Part shown: piece by piece, positions 34,564 to 46,473 of the stretch | Layout: each line of letters opens with the position of its first letter | Numbering within the stretch: position 1 is the stretch's first letter | Origin: Ampullaceana balthica | Taxonomy: Eukaryota > Mollusca > Gastropoda > Lymnaeidae | DNA: 64,000 nt | Direction: 5' to 3' | NCBI GenBank assembly: GCA_944989445.1 | Contig: CALYLW010000066.1 | Coordinates: 960,501 to 1,024,500 of the forward strand | Notes under the pieces: generated by a model | The model's database searches: none | What the model was told of the DNA's origin: nothing | What the model saw: only the letters and a program-made list of their open reading frames with translations | Translations under genes and position numbers: made by a program

Positions 34564-35406
34564 CAGTCAAACCGAGTTTAATTCATTCCAGAGTCTTACT
34601 CGTTAAGCGAAACACATGTTATACGAAACAATTTTTCCCATACAAATCAAAGTAAAATATGATAATCGGTTCCATGCTGATTCAAAACAAAAAAATTTCA
34701 AATAATTTTATTAACATTCAAATAAAATTACTTATGAATTGTTAAAGCGTGAAAGAACTAGAGTACAATTTAGATTTGAAACAAAAAACGTAAACAAATA
34801 TATGAATTTATGACAAGTAATTATTCCTTTTTAACTAGAAAACTGTTCAAAAACATTTATTTTTGCAGACGCTTCAAAATTTTACTAAAATATGTCGTAA
34901 CCGTTTCTTAGACATTCTCGACACTCCATTTGAAGCATCCATCTCTTTTAACTGTTCTTGAGAATAGTGCAGATCGTTGATGTTGGCCGATTATAGTTGC
35001 GCACTAGATTAGCCGCCTAGTTCTCGCTTTTCAATGGTTTTTTGTTTCATTTCAACGTTTTTTTTCCCCCTCTTCTTGTGTTTAGTTTCTTTTCGAAGAC
35101 ATTTCAACACAGGTTATTACACCTCGCACATAAAAAAAATTAAGAAAACTGTCTGAATAAAAAATTTGTAAAAGCGGTTGATAACACATGAAAACAATAC
35201 GCTAACAGGCCGAGTGCTTAACACAGAATAATACATCGTGGCGGAAGTGCCAGCTCACAAATGAATTTCCAGGAAAAATGGACTTTCCCTTTCTGTGTCA
35301 CTTTTGCGAATCTTCACTCGTTAAGGGAGCAACTTTTTCAAAGAAAAGTTTGCTGCTTATGCGAAAAACTCGTTATGAGAGGTGCTTGTAGTGAGAGGTT
35401 TGACTG
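34564..35406. mobile_element. Tc1/mariner-superfamily (Tigger/pogo-like) MITE
   Basis: The termini are CAGTCAAACCGAG and the inverse GAGAGGTTTGACTG, flanked by TA (34562-34563 and 35407-35408). The subterminal text (CTCGTTAAGCGAAAC; CTCGTTATGAGAGG) is of Tigger style. It is 843 bp, non-coding, and begins only 27 bp after the previous element ends. Confidence 0.84.
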
Positions 35407-36094
35407 TATTTAATATTACAGCAATTTTTTATTCAATTAATTATTAATCAATATTTAATAGTATTAAAAAGAGCAATGGGATAAGGTTTGGATTAGACCT
35501 AACCTAATTTTGGAAATTTAAAAAAATCAAATAAGTTGTTAGCAATTAGCTGAGTCAGATAAATATTTTATTATTTTCTCTTGAACAATTAAAATTGACC
35601 TCAAGTTGAAGGTAGAATACATTGAAATTTGTCTGAGCTGGATGTTGGAAATTTTTTTTTGTCTACACTTTTCTTTTGTTTTTGTTTGTAGTGTAATCTT
35701 CTGTCATGCATGATGGTCTGCAATTATGCATCAGTACGATTTCTCCTGTGTGATATTTTTTCAATTTCCATCACAGAAAAAAATGCTTATACTAAACATG
35801 TGTAAGTGATAGAATATATTGACCCATTCCTGAAGGCTGTAGTCGTTGAGATGAGTGTTATGTCGGTGCCAGATAGTAATGTCATTTCACATTTCAACTT
35901 TTAATTGATCAATAGTAGAAATAAAATCATGTTTAATAATGGTACTAAATATTTACCTCTGGTCTAATTTAAAAGTTAATAGTGAAATTGTGAATGGCAC
36001 TGTAGAGCAATACTTCTAAATTTATTGAAGAATTAAAAATTTTGTTATAATTTTAATAAAATTTAAATGATAAATATATACATTTTCTGTACAG

Positions 36095-36233
36095 AATCAG
36101 ACTGAACACTCCACAGAAGTCTGCAAGTTGTGTGGAAAAAATCTCAACACTTCAAAGTGTGGAAGAAAACTGTTAGATCTCGCAATTCGCTGCACAAAAT
36201 TTTCCCTGCAACATATCTCCTGTTTGAAGAAAG
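36095..36233 (+). CDS. Unidentified internal exon encoding a Cys-rich segment
   Basis: A 139-nt segment with acceptor TTTTCTGTACAG and donor AAAG|GTAAGA. It is open in one frame only, phase 0 to 1. It encodes STEVCKLCGKNLNTSKCG, then LDLAIRCTKFSLQHISCLKK, with a CxxC pair and three further Cys. This looks like part of a zinc-binding domain but I do not recognise the family. No partner exon was found nearby; the next phase-1 exon on this strand is the first coding exon of Rab27, 18.6 kb away. Confidence 0.4.
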
Positions 36234-36743
36234 GTAAGATTCCATTCTGTATGCATGTCAATGTTATTTTACAACCAAACACATTTTTAAAGATTATTTA
36301 TTAAAATTTGATACATTTTGTGTAAATAATTTGCAACATTCTACTACTTTATACTGATCAATGGTTTTTTATTGTGCGTGTAAAATCCAATATATGTTAA
36401 ACTCTTTAACCTGCCGTCTTACCTCCATGAACTACATCTTCTTTTGCTTTATCTGGCATCGCACTAGGACCTATTTACCTTATTCAGCTCCCACCCTATT
36501 AACTCACACAAAATCCATAGCGGAAGCTACCTCTCAGTGCCTACCTTATCCATTCACCTAAAATCCAACTCACTCCTAATCCATGTGTCCTCCTTATCCT
36601 CTAACCATCTACTCTTCTCCTACCTCCTGTGCCAAACGCATTGACTCGAAACAAATCCTAATTTATGTGTTCATCCATTCACTTAATATTCAATACTCCT
36701 CATAGGCTCTACTTATTTATTTAGCCCCTATCAACCTTACAAC

Positions 36744-37189
36744 TAGGGATGTGACAAAGTTCGAATTCGAATCCGACGAAATTCGAACTTCAACGTTTTT
36801 TTAGCAAATTCGAATCCGACGGATTTTTAAAAAAAATTCCATTGGATTTGAATTTGAAAAATTACTGTTTTCAGATCAAACACGGCTGTAGAAATCGTAA
36901 CTAAAATTAAAAAACCTAGAGACTTCCGAAAACCCGAAATAAAGAAAACAGATAAAACTAAACTCCTGAACCCTTACTCAGCTGTCCATAGATTAGACGC
37001 CGTATTTGGTCATGAACATATTTTAGATACACCCCTCTCGCCAAACATTGTTTTCATCCGGGACTGACACCTTGCTATACCCCCTTTTAGCCAAGTGTTG
37101 ACCAAATCCGCATCCCCATTCGAATCCGACGGATTTATATTTGCCAAATCCGACGGATGTGGATTTTCATCAGCTCCGTCACATCCCTA
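36744..37189. mobile_element. hAT-type MITE, 446 bp
   Basis: The termini are TAGGGATGTGAC and its inverse GTCACATCCCTA, flanked by a perfect 8-bp duplication CTTACAAC (36736-36743 and 37190-37197). Inside, inverted blocks of TTCGAATCCGACGGATTT recur at both ends. It has no coding region. Confidence 0.88.
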
Positions 37190-37365
37190 CTTACAACACC
37201 CACCTACAACACTCTCTCACCATTCAACTCTCTCCTTTTACAAGGGATCCATCACCATATCCATCCACCCAAATCAGTATAATGAAAGCCCTCTGTATCC
37301 ACCATGCATACAGAAACTCACCCCGAGAGTTACCTTATCCTCTCACCATCCATCCAACTACTCAT

Positions 37366-38370
37366 TAAGAGAGACCACCTTATCCACTCACCCATTAACC
37401 ATTCAACCAGTCACACTAAGAGGCCACCTTATCCACTCACCCACCGTTTGTCTACTTACTCTAAGAGACCACCACGTCCAATCTCCCACCATTCATCCAT
37501 CTACTCATCCCAAGAGACCACCACATCCACTCTCCCACCATTCATCCATCCACTCACCCTAAGAGACCACCTTATCCACTCTCCCACCATCTATCCATCT
37601 ACTCACCCTAAGAGACCACCTAATCCACCCACCTACCATCTATCCATCTACTCACCATAAGAGGCCACCTTATCCACTCACCTACCATCTATCCATCTAC
37701 TCACCCTTAGAGACCACCTTATCCACTCACCCACCATCTATCCATCTACTCACCCTTAGAGACCACCTTATCCACTCACCCACCATCTATCCATCTACTC
37801 ACCCCAAGAGACCACCGTATCCACTCACCTACCATCTATCCATCTACTCACCCTTAGAGACCACCTTATCCACTCACCCACAATCTATCCATCTACTCAC
37901 CATTAGAGACCACCTTATCCACTCACCCACCATCTATCCATCTACTCACCCTTAGAGACCACCTTATCCACTCACCCACCATCTATCCATCTACTCACCA
38001 TTAGAGACCACCTTATCCACTCACCCACCATCTATCCATCTACTCACCCTTAGAGACCACCTTATCCACTCACCCACAATCTATCCATCTACTCACCATT
38101 AGAGACCACCTTATCCACTCACCCACCATCTATCCATCTACTCACCCTTAGAGACCACCTTATCCACTCACCCACCATCTATCCATCTACTCACCATTTG
38201 AGACCACCTTATCCACTCACCCATCATCTATCCATCTACTCACCATTAGAGACCACCTTATCCACTCACCCACCATCTATCCATCTACTCACCATTATAG
38301 ACCACCTTATCCACTCACCCACCATCTATCCATCTACTCACCATTAGAGACCACCTTATCCACTCACCAA
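37366..38370. repeat. 49-bp minisatellite, about 20 copies
   Basis: The unit is ACCACCTTATCCACTCACCC, ACCATCTATCCATCTACTCA, CCCTTAGAG. The left 250 bp are diverged and the right part is nearly uniform, with alternating CCCTTAG and CCATTAG variants. This suggests expansion of two-unit blocks. Confidence 0.94.
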
Positions 38371-38849
38371 TCACACAATTCCTTACTCTGAAAGTACACC
38401 TTATCCAGTCTTTCAGTTTCACCCATCTTGTCATCACTTAATTAATGTTTCATCCTTTTATCACACTCAATCTTAGATGTAGATCTGACACTGGGCTTTT
38501 ATCCCATAATGAATTTATTTGTCTTGTTTATTCTGTTTGACACATTAAGTGTTATTTTGACATAGTGTACATAGATAATTAGATCATTATACTTGGTTTA
38601 TGCAGATACCCAGCATTTATTTATAAGGTATACATTAAATAAGAACAAAACCTACTATTTCAAATATAACAGTGATACCCAGCGTATTTTAAAAGTTTAG
38701 ATATGATGGATTGGCTCTAATTTAATTTTAAAAGTTAATTTTTTACTATAATCTACGCCAATCAAATTTGAAATATTTCCAACTATATACTTACAATTTA
38801 TTCAAGTTATTATTATTTGACAGTGAAAATGGACGTTGTCAGTAAGCCA

Positions 38850-39112
38850 TGTTATTGGCAGCCTAGATTTGAGCCATGTAATTGGAAGTCTAGATGTCAA
38901 CTACGTAATTGACAGTCTAGATGTGAGCCACGTAAGAGGTAGTCTAGATGTCAACTATGTAATTGGCAGTCTAGATGTAAACCATGTAATTGGCAGTCTA
39001 GATGTAAGCCATATAATTGGCAGTCTAGATGTAAACCATGTAATTGGCAGTCTAGATGTAAGCCATATAATTGGCAGTCTAGATGTAAGCCATGTCATTG
39101 GCATTCTAGATG
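38850..39112. repeat. 27-bp minisatellite, about 10 copies
   Basis: The unit is GTCTAGATGTAAGCCATGTA plus ATTGGCA. It is in frame with itself, giving a nine-residue repeat (HVIGSLDVS) with a short leader, but there is no splice or promoter evidence that it is expressed. Confidence 0.92.
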
Positions 39113-39672
39113 AAAACCCAACTACTTGGTATTCTGAACGCCGCTGACATCACCAGCCACGGCCTATGGAGAGGTGAATGATGTCGCTCAGAGTTTCACA
39201 TTAGCTTACTCCAAGAGCTTCTGTTTTGTTGGACCAAGGCCCATTACTCTATCTTTGTCAGGGCCCCAGGGGGAGATGTGCGCTGCTCGCTGCTAATGGA
39301 TTTCTTGACAACAAAACTATAGAGAAACACGGTGAAAGGGTCGGGTGAAGGAGTGTCTGAATAGGACTAGAAAACAGCAATGAACAAATAGACTAGAATT
39401 TTAGTGGAATTTAATTGCAGAGAATTGTCCAGAAATTGGCTATATTTATAAATAACAACGATTAGATATTATAGCTCAGGGTGTGGGTTGAGGATGGGGC
39501 TGTTACACTTAGCTGCTCTATAAAAACATTGCATTTGACAGCTTGCCTTCCAGTTGTTAAATACATAATTCTCCAAGTTAAATGTCCGTAATTCTGAACA
39601 TTAACGTACTTAAGTGTATAGCAATAATGATTTAAAAAATTAATTTCAAAATTGAAAATGCATGCACTAAAC
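39113..39672. other. Short unique stretch, more GC-rich than its surroundings
   Basis: The part from 39130 to 39300 is distinctly more GC-rich, but stops interrupt all frames of useful length. I cannot assign it. Confidence 0.35.
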
Positions 39673-41321
39673 CAGGGGTCTCCAAACTTTTCAGCCGGAG
39701 GGCCGGATTAACTGTAAAACAGCGGTTGGGGGCCAAATAAGAAAAAATCAAAACATACATATTGTTTTTAAGTATATATTTAATATATTATTATATTTAT
39801 AATATTAATATTATTCAATGTTATATTAAATATTATTTAATAATACATTGATGCACTGCACATGAATACATGTATTAGTGGGAATGGTGAAATTGTTTCC
39901 TGGATGCCAAAATATTAGATATTTCTGGCTTTAGATTTGATGTCCCTAACATCAACAGTGACCTGAGATTATCATCAGACAAGTTAGTTCTCAAATTGTT
40001 CTTCCCGTATTTCATCCTCGAAAATGTCTGTTCGCACATGTATGTTGTTCCAAAGATTGAAAGGCACCTTGCAAAAGCCTTGACATTAGGAAAGTCTTCC
40101 TTGGGCAAAAACTGGTAAAAACTCAAAAGCCTTCTTTGAACTTGTCCCTAAGGAAGTCATTTGCTTGCAAATCAATCACCTCAAGCTGCAGTTCATCTGA
40201 GCAACTGGCCACATCTGCTTCAAATGGATTTTGAAATAGCCTAACTTCTTCTGCCTTTGAATCCAAGTCAGAAAACCGCTCCTGAAACTGCAGCTGGAGG
40301 TCTTTGATGATCTCGCATGCAAATGATGTGGGGAACTCAGCTGTTGCTTCAGCCATGAAGACCTTGCACTGCTGAAAGTGTGTCAAGTTGTTGTCTGTAC
40401 TTGTTCCAAAAACAAGACAAGTTTAGCTCTGAATGCCTTTAGGTGATTGTATAGATCAGAAACTAGATTTGTCTCTCCTTGAAGTTTTAGGTTCAGAAAT
40501 TTTAAATGACCAGTAATGTCTGCAGAAAAGGCCAATTTCCATACCCACTCTTCATCAGTCAGTAATGGCTGTGGTTTTCCTTTACTATCTAGGAAGTCAT
40601 GTATTTCCTTTCTTAATTCAAATACTCTACTCAGAACTTTCTCACAACTTAGCCATCTTACTGCTGTATAATATGGTAAATCTTGCGATTCTGTGTCTGT
40701 ATCTTTCAACATGTCTCTGAACTGTCTATGGTTATTAAATTCACCATCTTCACCACAGGATTCAGTACACTGCTAATGTCCACATATTTAGCACACAAAG
40801 CTTGCTGGTGAATAATACAGTGCAGGAACATTGGTTGTGGAATGTGTTTCTCATTACATATCTGCTTCACTTGTCCAACCAAGCCTTTCTTTATGCCACT
40901 CATGTTCTTTCCCCCCTCAACAGTCAAGCAAGTCAAGTTAGTCCAGTCCAAGTTATAATCAACAAATGTTTTTCCCAATTCATTGAATATATCCTCTCCG
41001 GTAGCTGTGCCATACATGCTATGTAGAGAAGCCAGCTCTTGCGTTATGTTCATGTCTTCATCCACACCTCTAATGAACACAAGCAGTTCAGAGGTGGAAC
41101 AGCTGTCCAGCGATTCATCCATTGCAATTGAAAAATGGCGAAACCGGCTTGCATTTTTCGCTAATTGAGTGTTTGCTTTCGCTAGTGTTAGTCGAAAATT
41201 TTTATTGTAAAATACAGATAAAAATATTATATTTTTAAAATTATTACAAGGTCTTCAGGGGCCGGATCAGAGTGCCTCGCGGGCTGCATCCGGCCCGCGG
41301 GCCGTAGTTTGGAGACCCCTG
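39673..41321 (-). mobile_element. hAT transposon, internally deleted (GTF2IRD2/ZBED-like)
   Basis: The termini are CAGGGGTCTCCAAACT and the inverse AGTTTGGAGACCCCTG, flanked by a perfect duplication CACTAAAC (39665-39672 and 41322-41329). At 1,649 bp it lacks the N-terminal half of a full element. Confidence 0.92.
39875..41165 (-). pseudogene. hAT transposase remnant
   Basis: Minus-strand fragments in order: MDESLDSCSTSELLVFIRGV, CLTVEGGKNMSGIKKGLVGQ, HCIIHQQALCAKYVD, then after a frame change YTAVRWLSCEKVLSRVFELR, and a C-terminal CLSIFGTTYMCEQTFSRMK followed by KNNLRTNLSDDNL. These match the RNase-H core and dimerisation region of GTF2IRD2/ZBED-type hAT transposases. The N-terminal zinc finger and first catalytic part are missing, and at least three frame breaks are present. 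Confidence 0.88.
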
Positions 41322-41329
41322 CACTAAAC

Positions 41330-41887
41330 TAATCGCCTGTTTTGTCATATATAACAATATTAATAAAAAAAACCAACTAACAGATATTTAATTTATTGAT
41401 GTTATATCTTCGCAGTTTATATGATTTATCTATGATATAGTTACCATCCCCAATGTCTGATTGAAGATTCTAGCACGCTCTATAAATAAATCAACCATGT
41501 AACTAAAATGTCTAATACTTTCTTTTGTTTTGTGTTACTTTAAATTTCGTTGCATAATAAATCTGAAATTGGAAGAAAAATAATAGTTTATCATGGCATA
41601 CCTTTAATGGAGGAGGTACCACTCTTCGGGAATATTGGTTTTTCTTTTTGTTTATTTTTTATCTTAATTAAGCAGATCGAAATTTTTGTGAGGCTATAAT
41701 GGCCGCCGCTAAAATGTAATTGTATTTTTCAAGTTTGTTTACACGAGGGCTCACGGTAATGAGAGTTTTGGATATATCTCTAAAACTTCTAAACAAACAT
41801 CGATGTTCAGATTGTCATGTTATACTGATGGAATTTTCTTATGATATTGATGACTTTTCCATGTGGCACTGATGAAATTTTCAAATT
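41330..41887. other. Spacer without recognised features
   Basis: AT-rich sequence between the hAT element and the next minisatellite. No splice-bounded open frame was found. Confidence 0.45.
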
Positions 41888-42240
41888 GACCGTGTCAATG
41901 GCATGGTGATCTCCAAGTGGTGTCAATGACATTGTGATATCCAAGTGGTGTCAATGACATGGTGATCTCCAAGTGGTGTCAATGACATGGTGATCTCCAA
42001 TGGGTGTCAATGGCATTGTGATATCCAAGTGGTGTCAATGACATAGTGATCTCCAAGTGGTGTCAATGACATGGTGATCTCCAAGTGGTGTCAATGACAT
42101 GGTGATCTCCAAGTGGTGTCAATGACATTGTGATATCCAAGTGGTGTCAATGACATGGTGATCTCCAAGTGGTGTCAATGACATGGTGATCTCCACTTTG
42201 TGTTTTTGACATTGTGATCTCCACTTTGTGTTTTTGACAT
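41888..42240. repeat. 28-bp minisatellite, about 12 copies
   Basis: The unit is GGTGTCAATGACATGGTGAT plus CTCCAAGT. The last copies change to a CTCCACTTTGTGTTTTTGAC variant. Confidence 0.92.
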
Positions 42241-42344
42241 TGATTTTGTCTGTCGTATAATCAAATCACTCAGTTATGTGACGTATGTCTAGGTTGTTAA
42301 ATATGTTAAAATACCATCACTCATCCTGCAGGCGTGTGTGATAC

Positions 42345-42790
42345 TTGAATACCATATTACCATCATCACACAATCTGCTGGACTATTTTATCATCACTTA
42401 TCCTGCTGGATTATTTTATCATCACTTATCCTGCTGGACTATTTTATCATCACTTATCCTGCTGGACTATTTTATCATCACTTATCCTGCTGGACTATGT
42501 GATACTTGAGAAACATAATATCTGCAGGACTTAATTATACTTTAGATAAAATACCAGAATCACTCATCCTGCAGGACTTAGTTATACTTGAGATAAAATG
42601 CCAGCATCACTCATCCTGTAGGACTTAGTTATACTTGAGATAAAATACCAGCATCACTCATCCTGCAGGACTTGTTATACTTGAGATAAAATACCATTAT
42701 CACACATGCAGGACTGTGTGGTACTTGAAATAACATACGACCATCATCACACATGCAGGACTGTGTGGTACTTGAAATAATATGAATGAC
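42345..42790. repeat. Two adjoining related minisatellites
   Basis: A 28-bp unit (CTTATCCTGCTGGACTATTT plus TATCATCA) repeats about five times to 42500. A longer unit of 60-70 bp follows (CTCATCCTGCAGGACTTAGT, TATACTTGAGATAAAATACC). Both share the CATCCTGC.GGACT core. Confidence 0.88.
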
Positions 42791-42852
42791 ATCATGGCTA
42801 TAATTTAACACTGCGTGTCTGTGACTTCATCCAATATTCATAGAGTTATGAG

Positions 42853-44000
42853 TAGGGGTCTACCGATATATCGGCTGGCCGATATATCGGCACCGATATC
42901 TAGATATCGGCAATATCGGTATCGGTAGCATGTAAAGGTCCCGATATTGACGTCACCGATATTTCATAATAAGTGACATTTTGACCCCAAAAAAAAACGG
43001 AAACAAAAAAACGATCATTTAGATTTACAATATCTCGACAAATTAATATATCGACCCCGATACCGGTATTGAAATAGTCAAAAGAGTCCTAGTATTAATA
43101 TGTGCAGCCACGATACTGTGTGCCATGTGCTGTGATATTGTTTAGGTATCGGCCGATTTTCGTATACTCAGAAATACTTTGTAAATAGTGCCGATGCCAA
43201 GTATACCGTAATTGCTCTAATAAATGTATAACATGTAAACATTATGTTCACGTAATTGCTCTAATACTAACAGCAAAGATGCACGCAGAATCGCAGATGT
43301 CTAAAACATTTCGTTTCGTATGGAATAACAAAATGTACCGTGTGCAGACTTGATGTCATTGGCAACCATTCAACCTTCAACCTCATTTTCACTTATTACT
43401 ATTACTTTGTTCTCATTGTTTCATTCATAAAAGGTGGCCGTGTGCAAAAGCCATTAAACTATTGGTTAGAATTAATAATTATAAGTCAAGGTTGAAGTTT
43501 CAAAAGGACTTCCTAATTTTGCTTGTACATTTTTATAAAGGATGGTTCGTTTTGTTATGAGTCCTATGTAGGTCATGATCTGGAACTTGTAAACACATCG
43601 GAAACTTCGTTTCGGGGAGAAAAAAAATCGGCCAATATCGGCAAAACTGGATATCGGTAGACCCCTTAATTATAAAATATAAATAAGTACGAGTGATAAA
43701 TTTAAGAATGCCGTCGTCAAATATGACCGCTGTTATTTTTGTCCTAACAAATACTCATATCGGCACTCATATTAGTCATATCGGAAATAAATATCTGTAA
43801 TATCGGCGAAATGCATATCGGTAGTCCCCTAATATAAAAGATAAATAATTACGAGTGATAAATTTAAGAATGACGTCATCAAATATGACCGCTGGTTTTT
43901 GTCCGAACAAATACTCATATCGGTACTCATATCGGCAAAAAAAATATCGGTAATATCGGTATCGGCAATATCGGCAAAAAGGCATATCGGTAGATCCCTA
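42853..44000. mobile_element. hAT-type element rich in ATATCGG motifs
   Basis: The termini are TAGGGGTCTACCGATATATC and the inverse GATATGC-type end ATATCGGTAGATCCCTA, flanked by a perfect 8-bp duplication GTTATGAG (42845-42852 and 44001-44008). The right-end motif ATATCGGTAG(A/T)CCCC also occurs internally near 43652 and 43817. This indicates tandem duplication of about 170-180 bp of the right terminus. It has no coding region. Confidence 0.87.
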
Positions 44001-44269
44001 GTTATGAGTCCCGTTCGATGATGTTTCATGGGAAAAATTGACGCGATAATTGCACGGGAAGTTAAGTACAAGGTTTTATATCAATATTAACACAGTCCTA
44101 ATGATTTGTACAAAGTTCAAATACTTGCTCAATGACGGATCTACATTGTACTTGACTTTATATGTTAATTGCAGTAATATTTGTGGAGTTTTATTAGTCA
44201 TAGTTCTAGAATATTTAAAATATTTGTATTCATAATTGTACTATGTGTACGATGTCAAATGTCAGATCA

Positions 44270-44790
44270 AAATGTCATTGATTATAAACTGTCCGTTGTC
44301 CACAACTTCTTTTCTGACTCATCCCTTCCTGTCTTACTGAACATCTTTCTGTCTATTCACCCACTTGTCAGCTACGCTCTTCTGCTTCCCCCCCCCCTTT
44401 TTGTTCCTAATACTCGCACAAAAACTTTGGCGAAAGGTCTTTCTCTTGTTTGTGTCCCTACTAAACAATGGAAATCTCTACCATTACACATTTGCAGTAT
44501 TTCTTCTACTAAGGCCTCCAAGACAACATCAAAGACACATCTTTTCAAACCAAACATTACTTTCCAAACGAACTATAAAAAATGTCTCTGTCGGATAAAC
44601 GTCGCGTCTGTGTACTATCATGTCATTATATATATATATATATATAGTTTAAAAAGTTAGTATATGAATGTTTAAATTGAATATATTTATAAATATCTGT
44701 ATTACTATTTTTATATGAGGCGCCGTGAGCACAGCTGCTTGCTGGAGTACTGCGCCATATAAGTTCTCAAATTATTATATTTATTATTGT
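44270..44790 (+). mobile_element. CR1/L2-type LINE 3' fragment
   Basis: It encodes the family C-terminus (LPLHICSISSTKASKTTSK, THLFK), with NTRTKTLAKGLSL before it. This parallels the fragment at 1565-3256 and includes the same internal deletion region. It ends with GAGGCGCCGTGAGCACAGCT, GCTTGCTGGAGTACTGCGCC and an AT-rich tail. Confidence 0.8.
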
Positions 44791-44809
44791 TTTTATAATC
44801 ATTATCTAT

Positions 44810-45125
44810 TGCATGTGTAGAATATGTGAGTCCTAATTCAGTCTTGTGATTATACTACGATGTTAACAGGTGTAGCTATAGCTTATCATGGGTACAATGT
44901 GTGAGTCCTACTTGTCTTGTGTATACGCTACGATGTTAACAGGTGTAGCTATAGCCTATCATGGGTAGAAAGTGCCAGTCCAAGTTCAGTCTTGTGTATA
45001 AACTACGACGTGAACAGGTGTAGTAGCTATAGCATATAAGGTGTACAATGTGTGAGTCCTAATTCAGTCTTGTGTATATACTACGATGTAAACATTTGTA
45101 GTAGGTAAAGCATATCATGTATACC
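44810..45125. repeat. Tandem repeat of about 75-80 bp, four copies
   Basis: The unit runs GTGTGAGTCCTAATTCAGTC, TTGTGTATATACTACGATGT, TAACAGGTGTAGCTATAGCA, TATCATGGGTACAAT. Copies are diverged by small indels. Confidence 0.85.
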
Positions 45126-45875
45126 CGCCGAGCTGTAGCATGTGTGTATTGGGATGTTCCAAACCTTGGCTAACGCTATCATTGACGCCCCAGTAACCAA
45201 ACCCTCGGGTTTATCAACGATTACGTCTCAATCTATCCTTGACAGGCAATGCAGACATTTCTTCCAATATTTATTACCCTGGAGGCTTTAACTTTCTCCC
45301 CCTTCCGTATTAAGATTTCTGGTGATGCCAAAATCGGAAGCCAATTAACAACAGACCCTGGAGTCAGGGGATGCTCTTTGACACTGACAGTGTATAGTTT
45401 TTCCCCCTTCTTTTCGTATCTTTTGTTATGTTGGCATTTCAGGCGCAATAGTTCAATAGTTGTTTTTTTTAACCTTGAAATTTAGCAGCAGTATTAAATT
45501 TAGCAGCTAATAGTCGTTTTTAAATATGACGCAAAGCTGTGAAACTTGAGATAGAAGGTCAGTTCAGTATAGTCTTTATACGTGACACAGAGATGTTGCT
45601 CCTAACGTGACTTACAATGACATATAGGAATAGTGTTTATACATGACAGAGATTGGGCTCTTGACGTGACATCAATGTCATATAGGAATATGTTTTTATG
45701 TACAGAGAGAGCGTCAAACTTTGGTAGGAAATCAAGCTATTTAACTTGTTAGAGATAGAGACAGAGATAGTTAGAGAAAGAGATAGCTAGAGATATTTTT
45801 GACATCAAGTATTATTTCTTTAGCACATCATACAGCAGTAGTTCTTAGGCTTGGCAGAGTGATTTGTTTTTAAAT
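45126..45875. other. Unassigned stretch
   Basis: At 45233-45485 both strands have an open frame of 70-78 codons. The minus-strand reading (KRYEKKGEKLYTVSVKEHPL) is the more protein-like, but I see no clear splice sites or family. From 45540 to 45800 short related phrases (GTGACA.AGA.AT..GCTC) repeat loosely. Confidence 0.35.
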
Positions 45876-45879
45876 CCCT

Positions 45880-46340
45880 TATATTAACTTCGCGGCCGTC
45901 TCTCTCTGTCTTGGGCTCGGCGGGCGGGCGGAAAAACAGAAGTCAAAAATGACCCACTTCCCATGATCCGATCGAACTGAAATTTGGCACACGGACCCGT
46001 CTAACCTAACAATGCATCGTATCAAAATTTCAGATCGATCGAACGTACCGTAATTAAATTAATGCATTTTTAGTTTATCCTTATATGAGGTATGTAATTT
46101 AAATTCACTGTTTGTTATTGTTTTTTTCTCCCACTTCCACGTGAGTTTGAGTTGACACCGACCGTCGTGTTGACGCCGACCGTCGTGCCGACACCCCCTC
46201 ACATCCCACCCCCATTTATTAAAGACAAGGGACATCACTCGGTGTCAGTCTGTAAACGTTTGAAAATAATCAATACTGTTAGTTATGTCTCATATATAAG
46301 GGATTTATAGTCAAAAACTTTGTTTTTACGGGTTTGTTTT
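45880..46340 (+). repeat. Interspersed repeat family X, copy 4
   Basis: The most complete copy. It has a GGCGGGCGGGCGGAAAAA box, GATCCGATCGAACTGAAATT, TCGATCGAACGTACCGTAAT, ATTAAATTAATGCATTTTTA, a variable middle, then CTCATATATAAGGGATTTAT and TTGTTTTTACGGG. No coding region or inverted termini. Confidence 0.72.
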
Positions 46341-46473
46341 ATTAGCTAGGCAAAAAGCATTCCGTATCGGAGAAGACCATACACATTTTGGCAAAGGGCA
46401 TTAATTTTAAACACAACGTAGTGCACGTGCTCTCACAATTATTGGACTCATCTTCTTCCCTGTTCCTCTCAAT

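Noticed and set aside
37095..37660. Plus-strand frames rich in His, Pro, Ser and Thr
   Set aside because: Begin inside a hAT-type MITE and continue into the 49-bp minisatellite; composition reflects the repeat.
39120..39330. Possible exon in a locally GC-rich segment
   Set aside because: A GAG|GTGAAT donor exists, but there is no good acceptor and no frame is open long enough to judge.
45233..45485. Opposed 71- and 78-codon frames
   Set aside because: No recognisable family, no convincing splice borders, and both strands open; left as unassigned.
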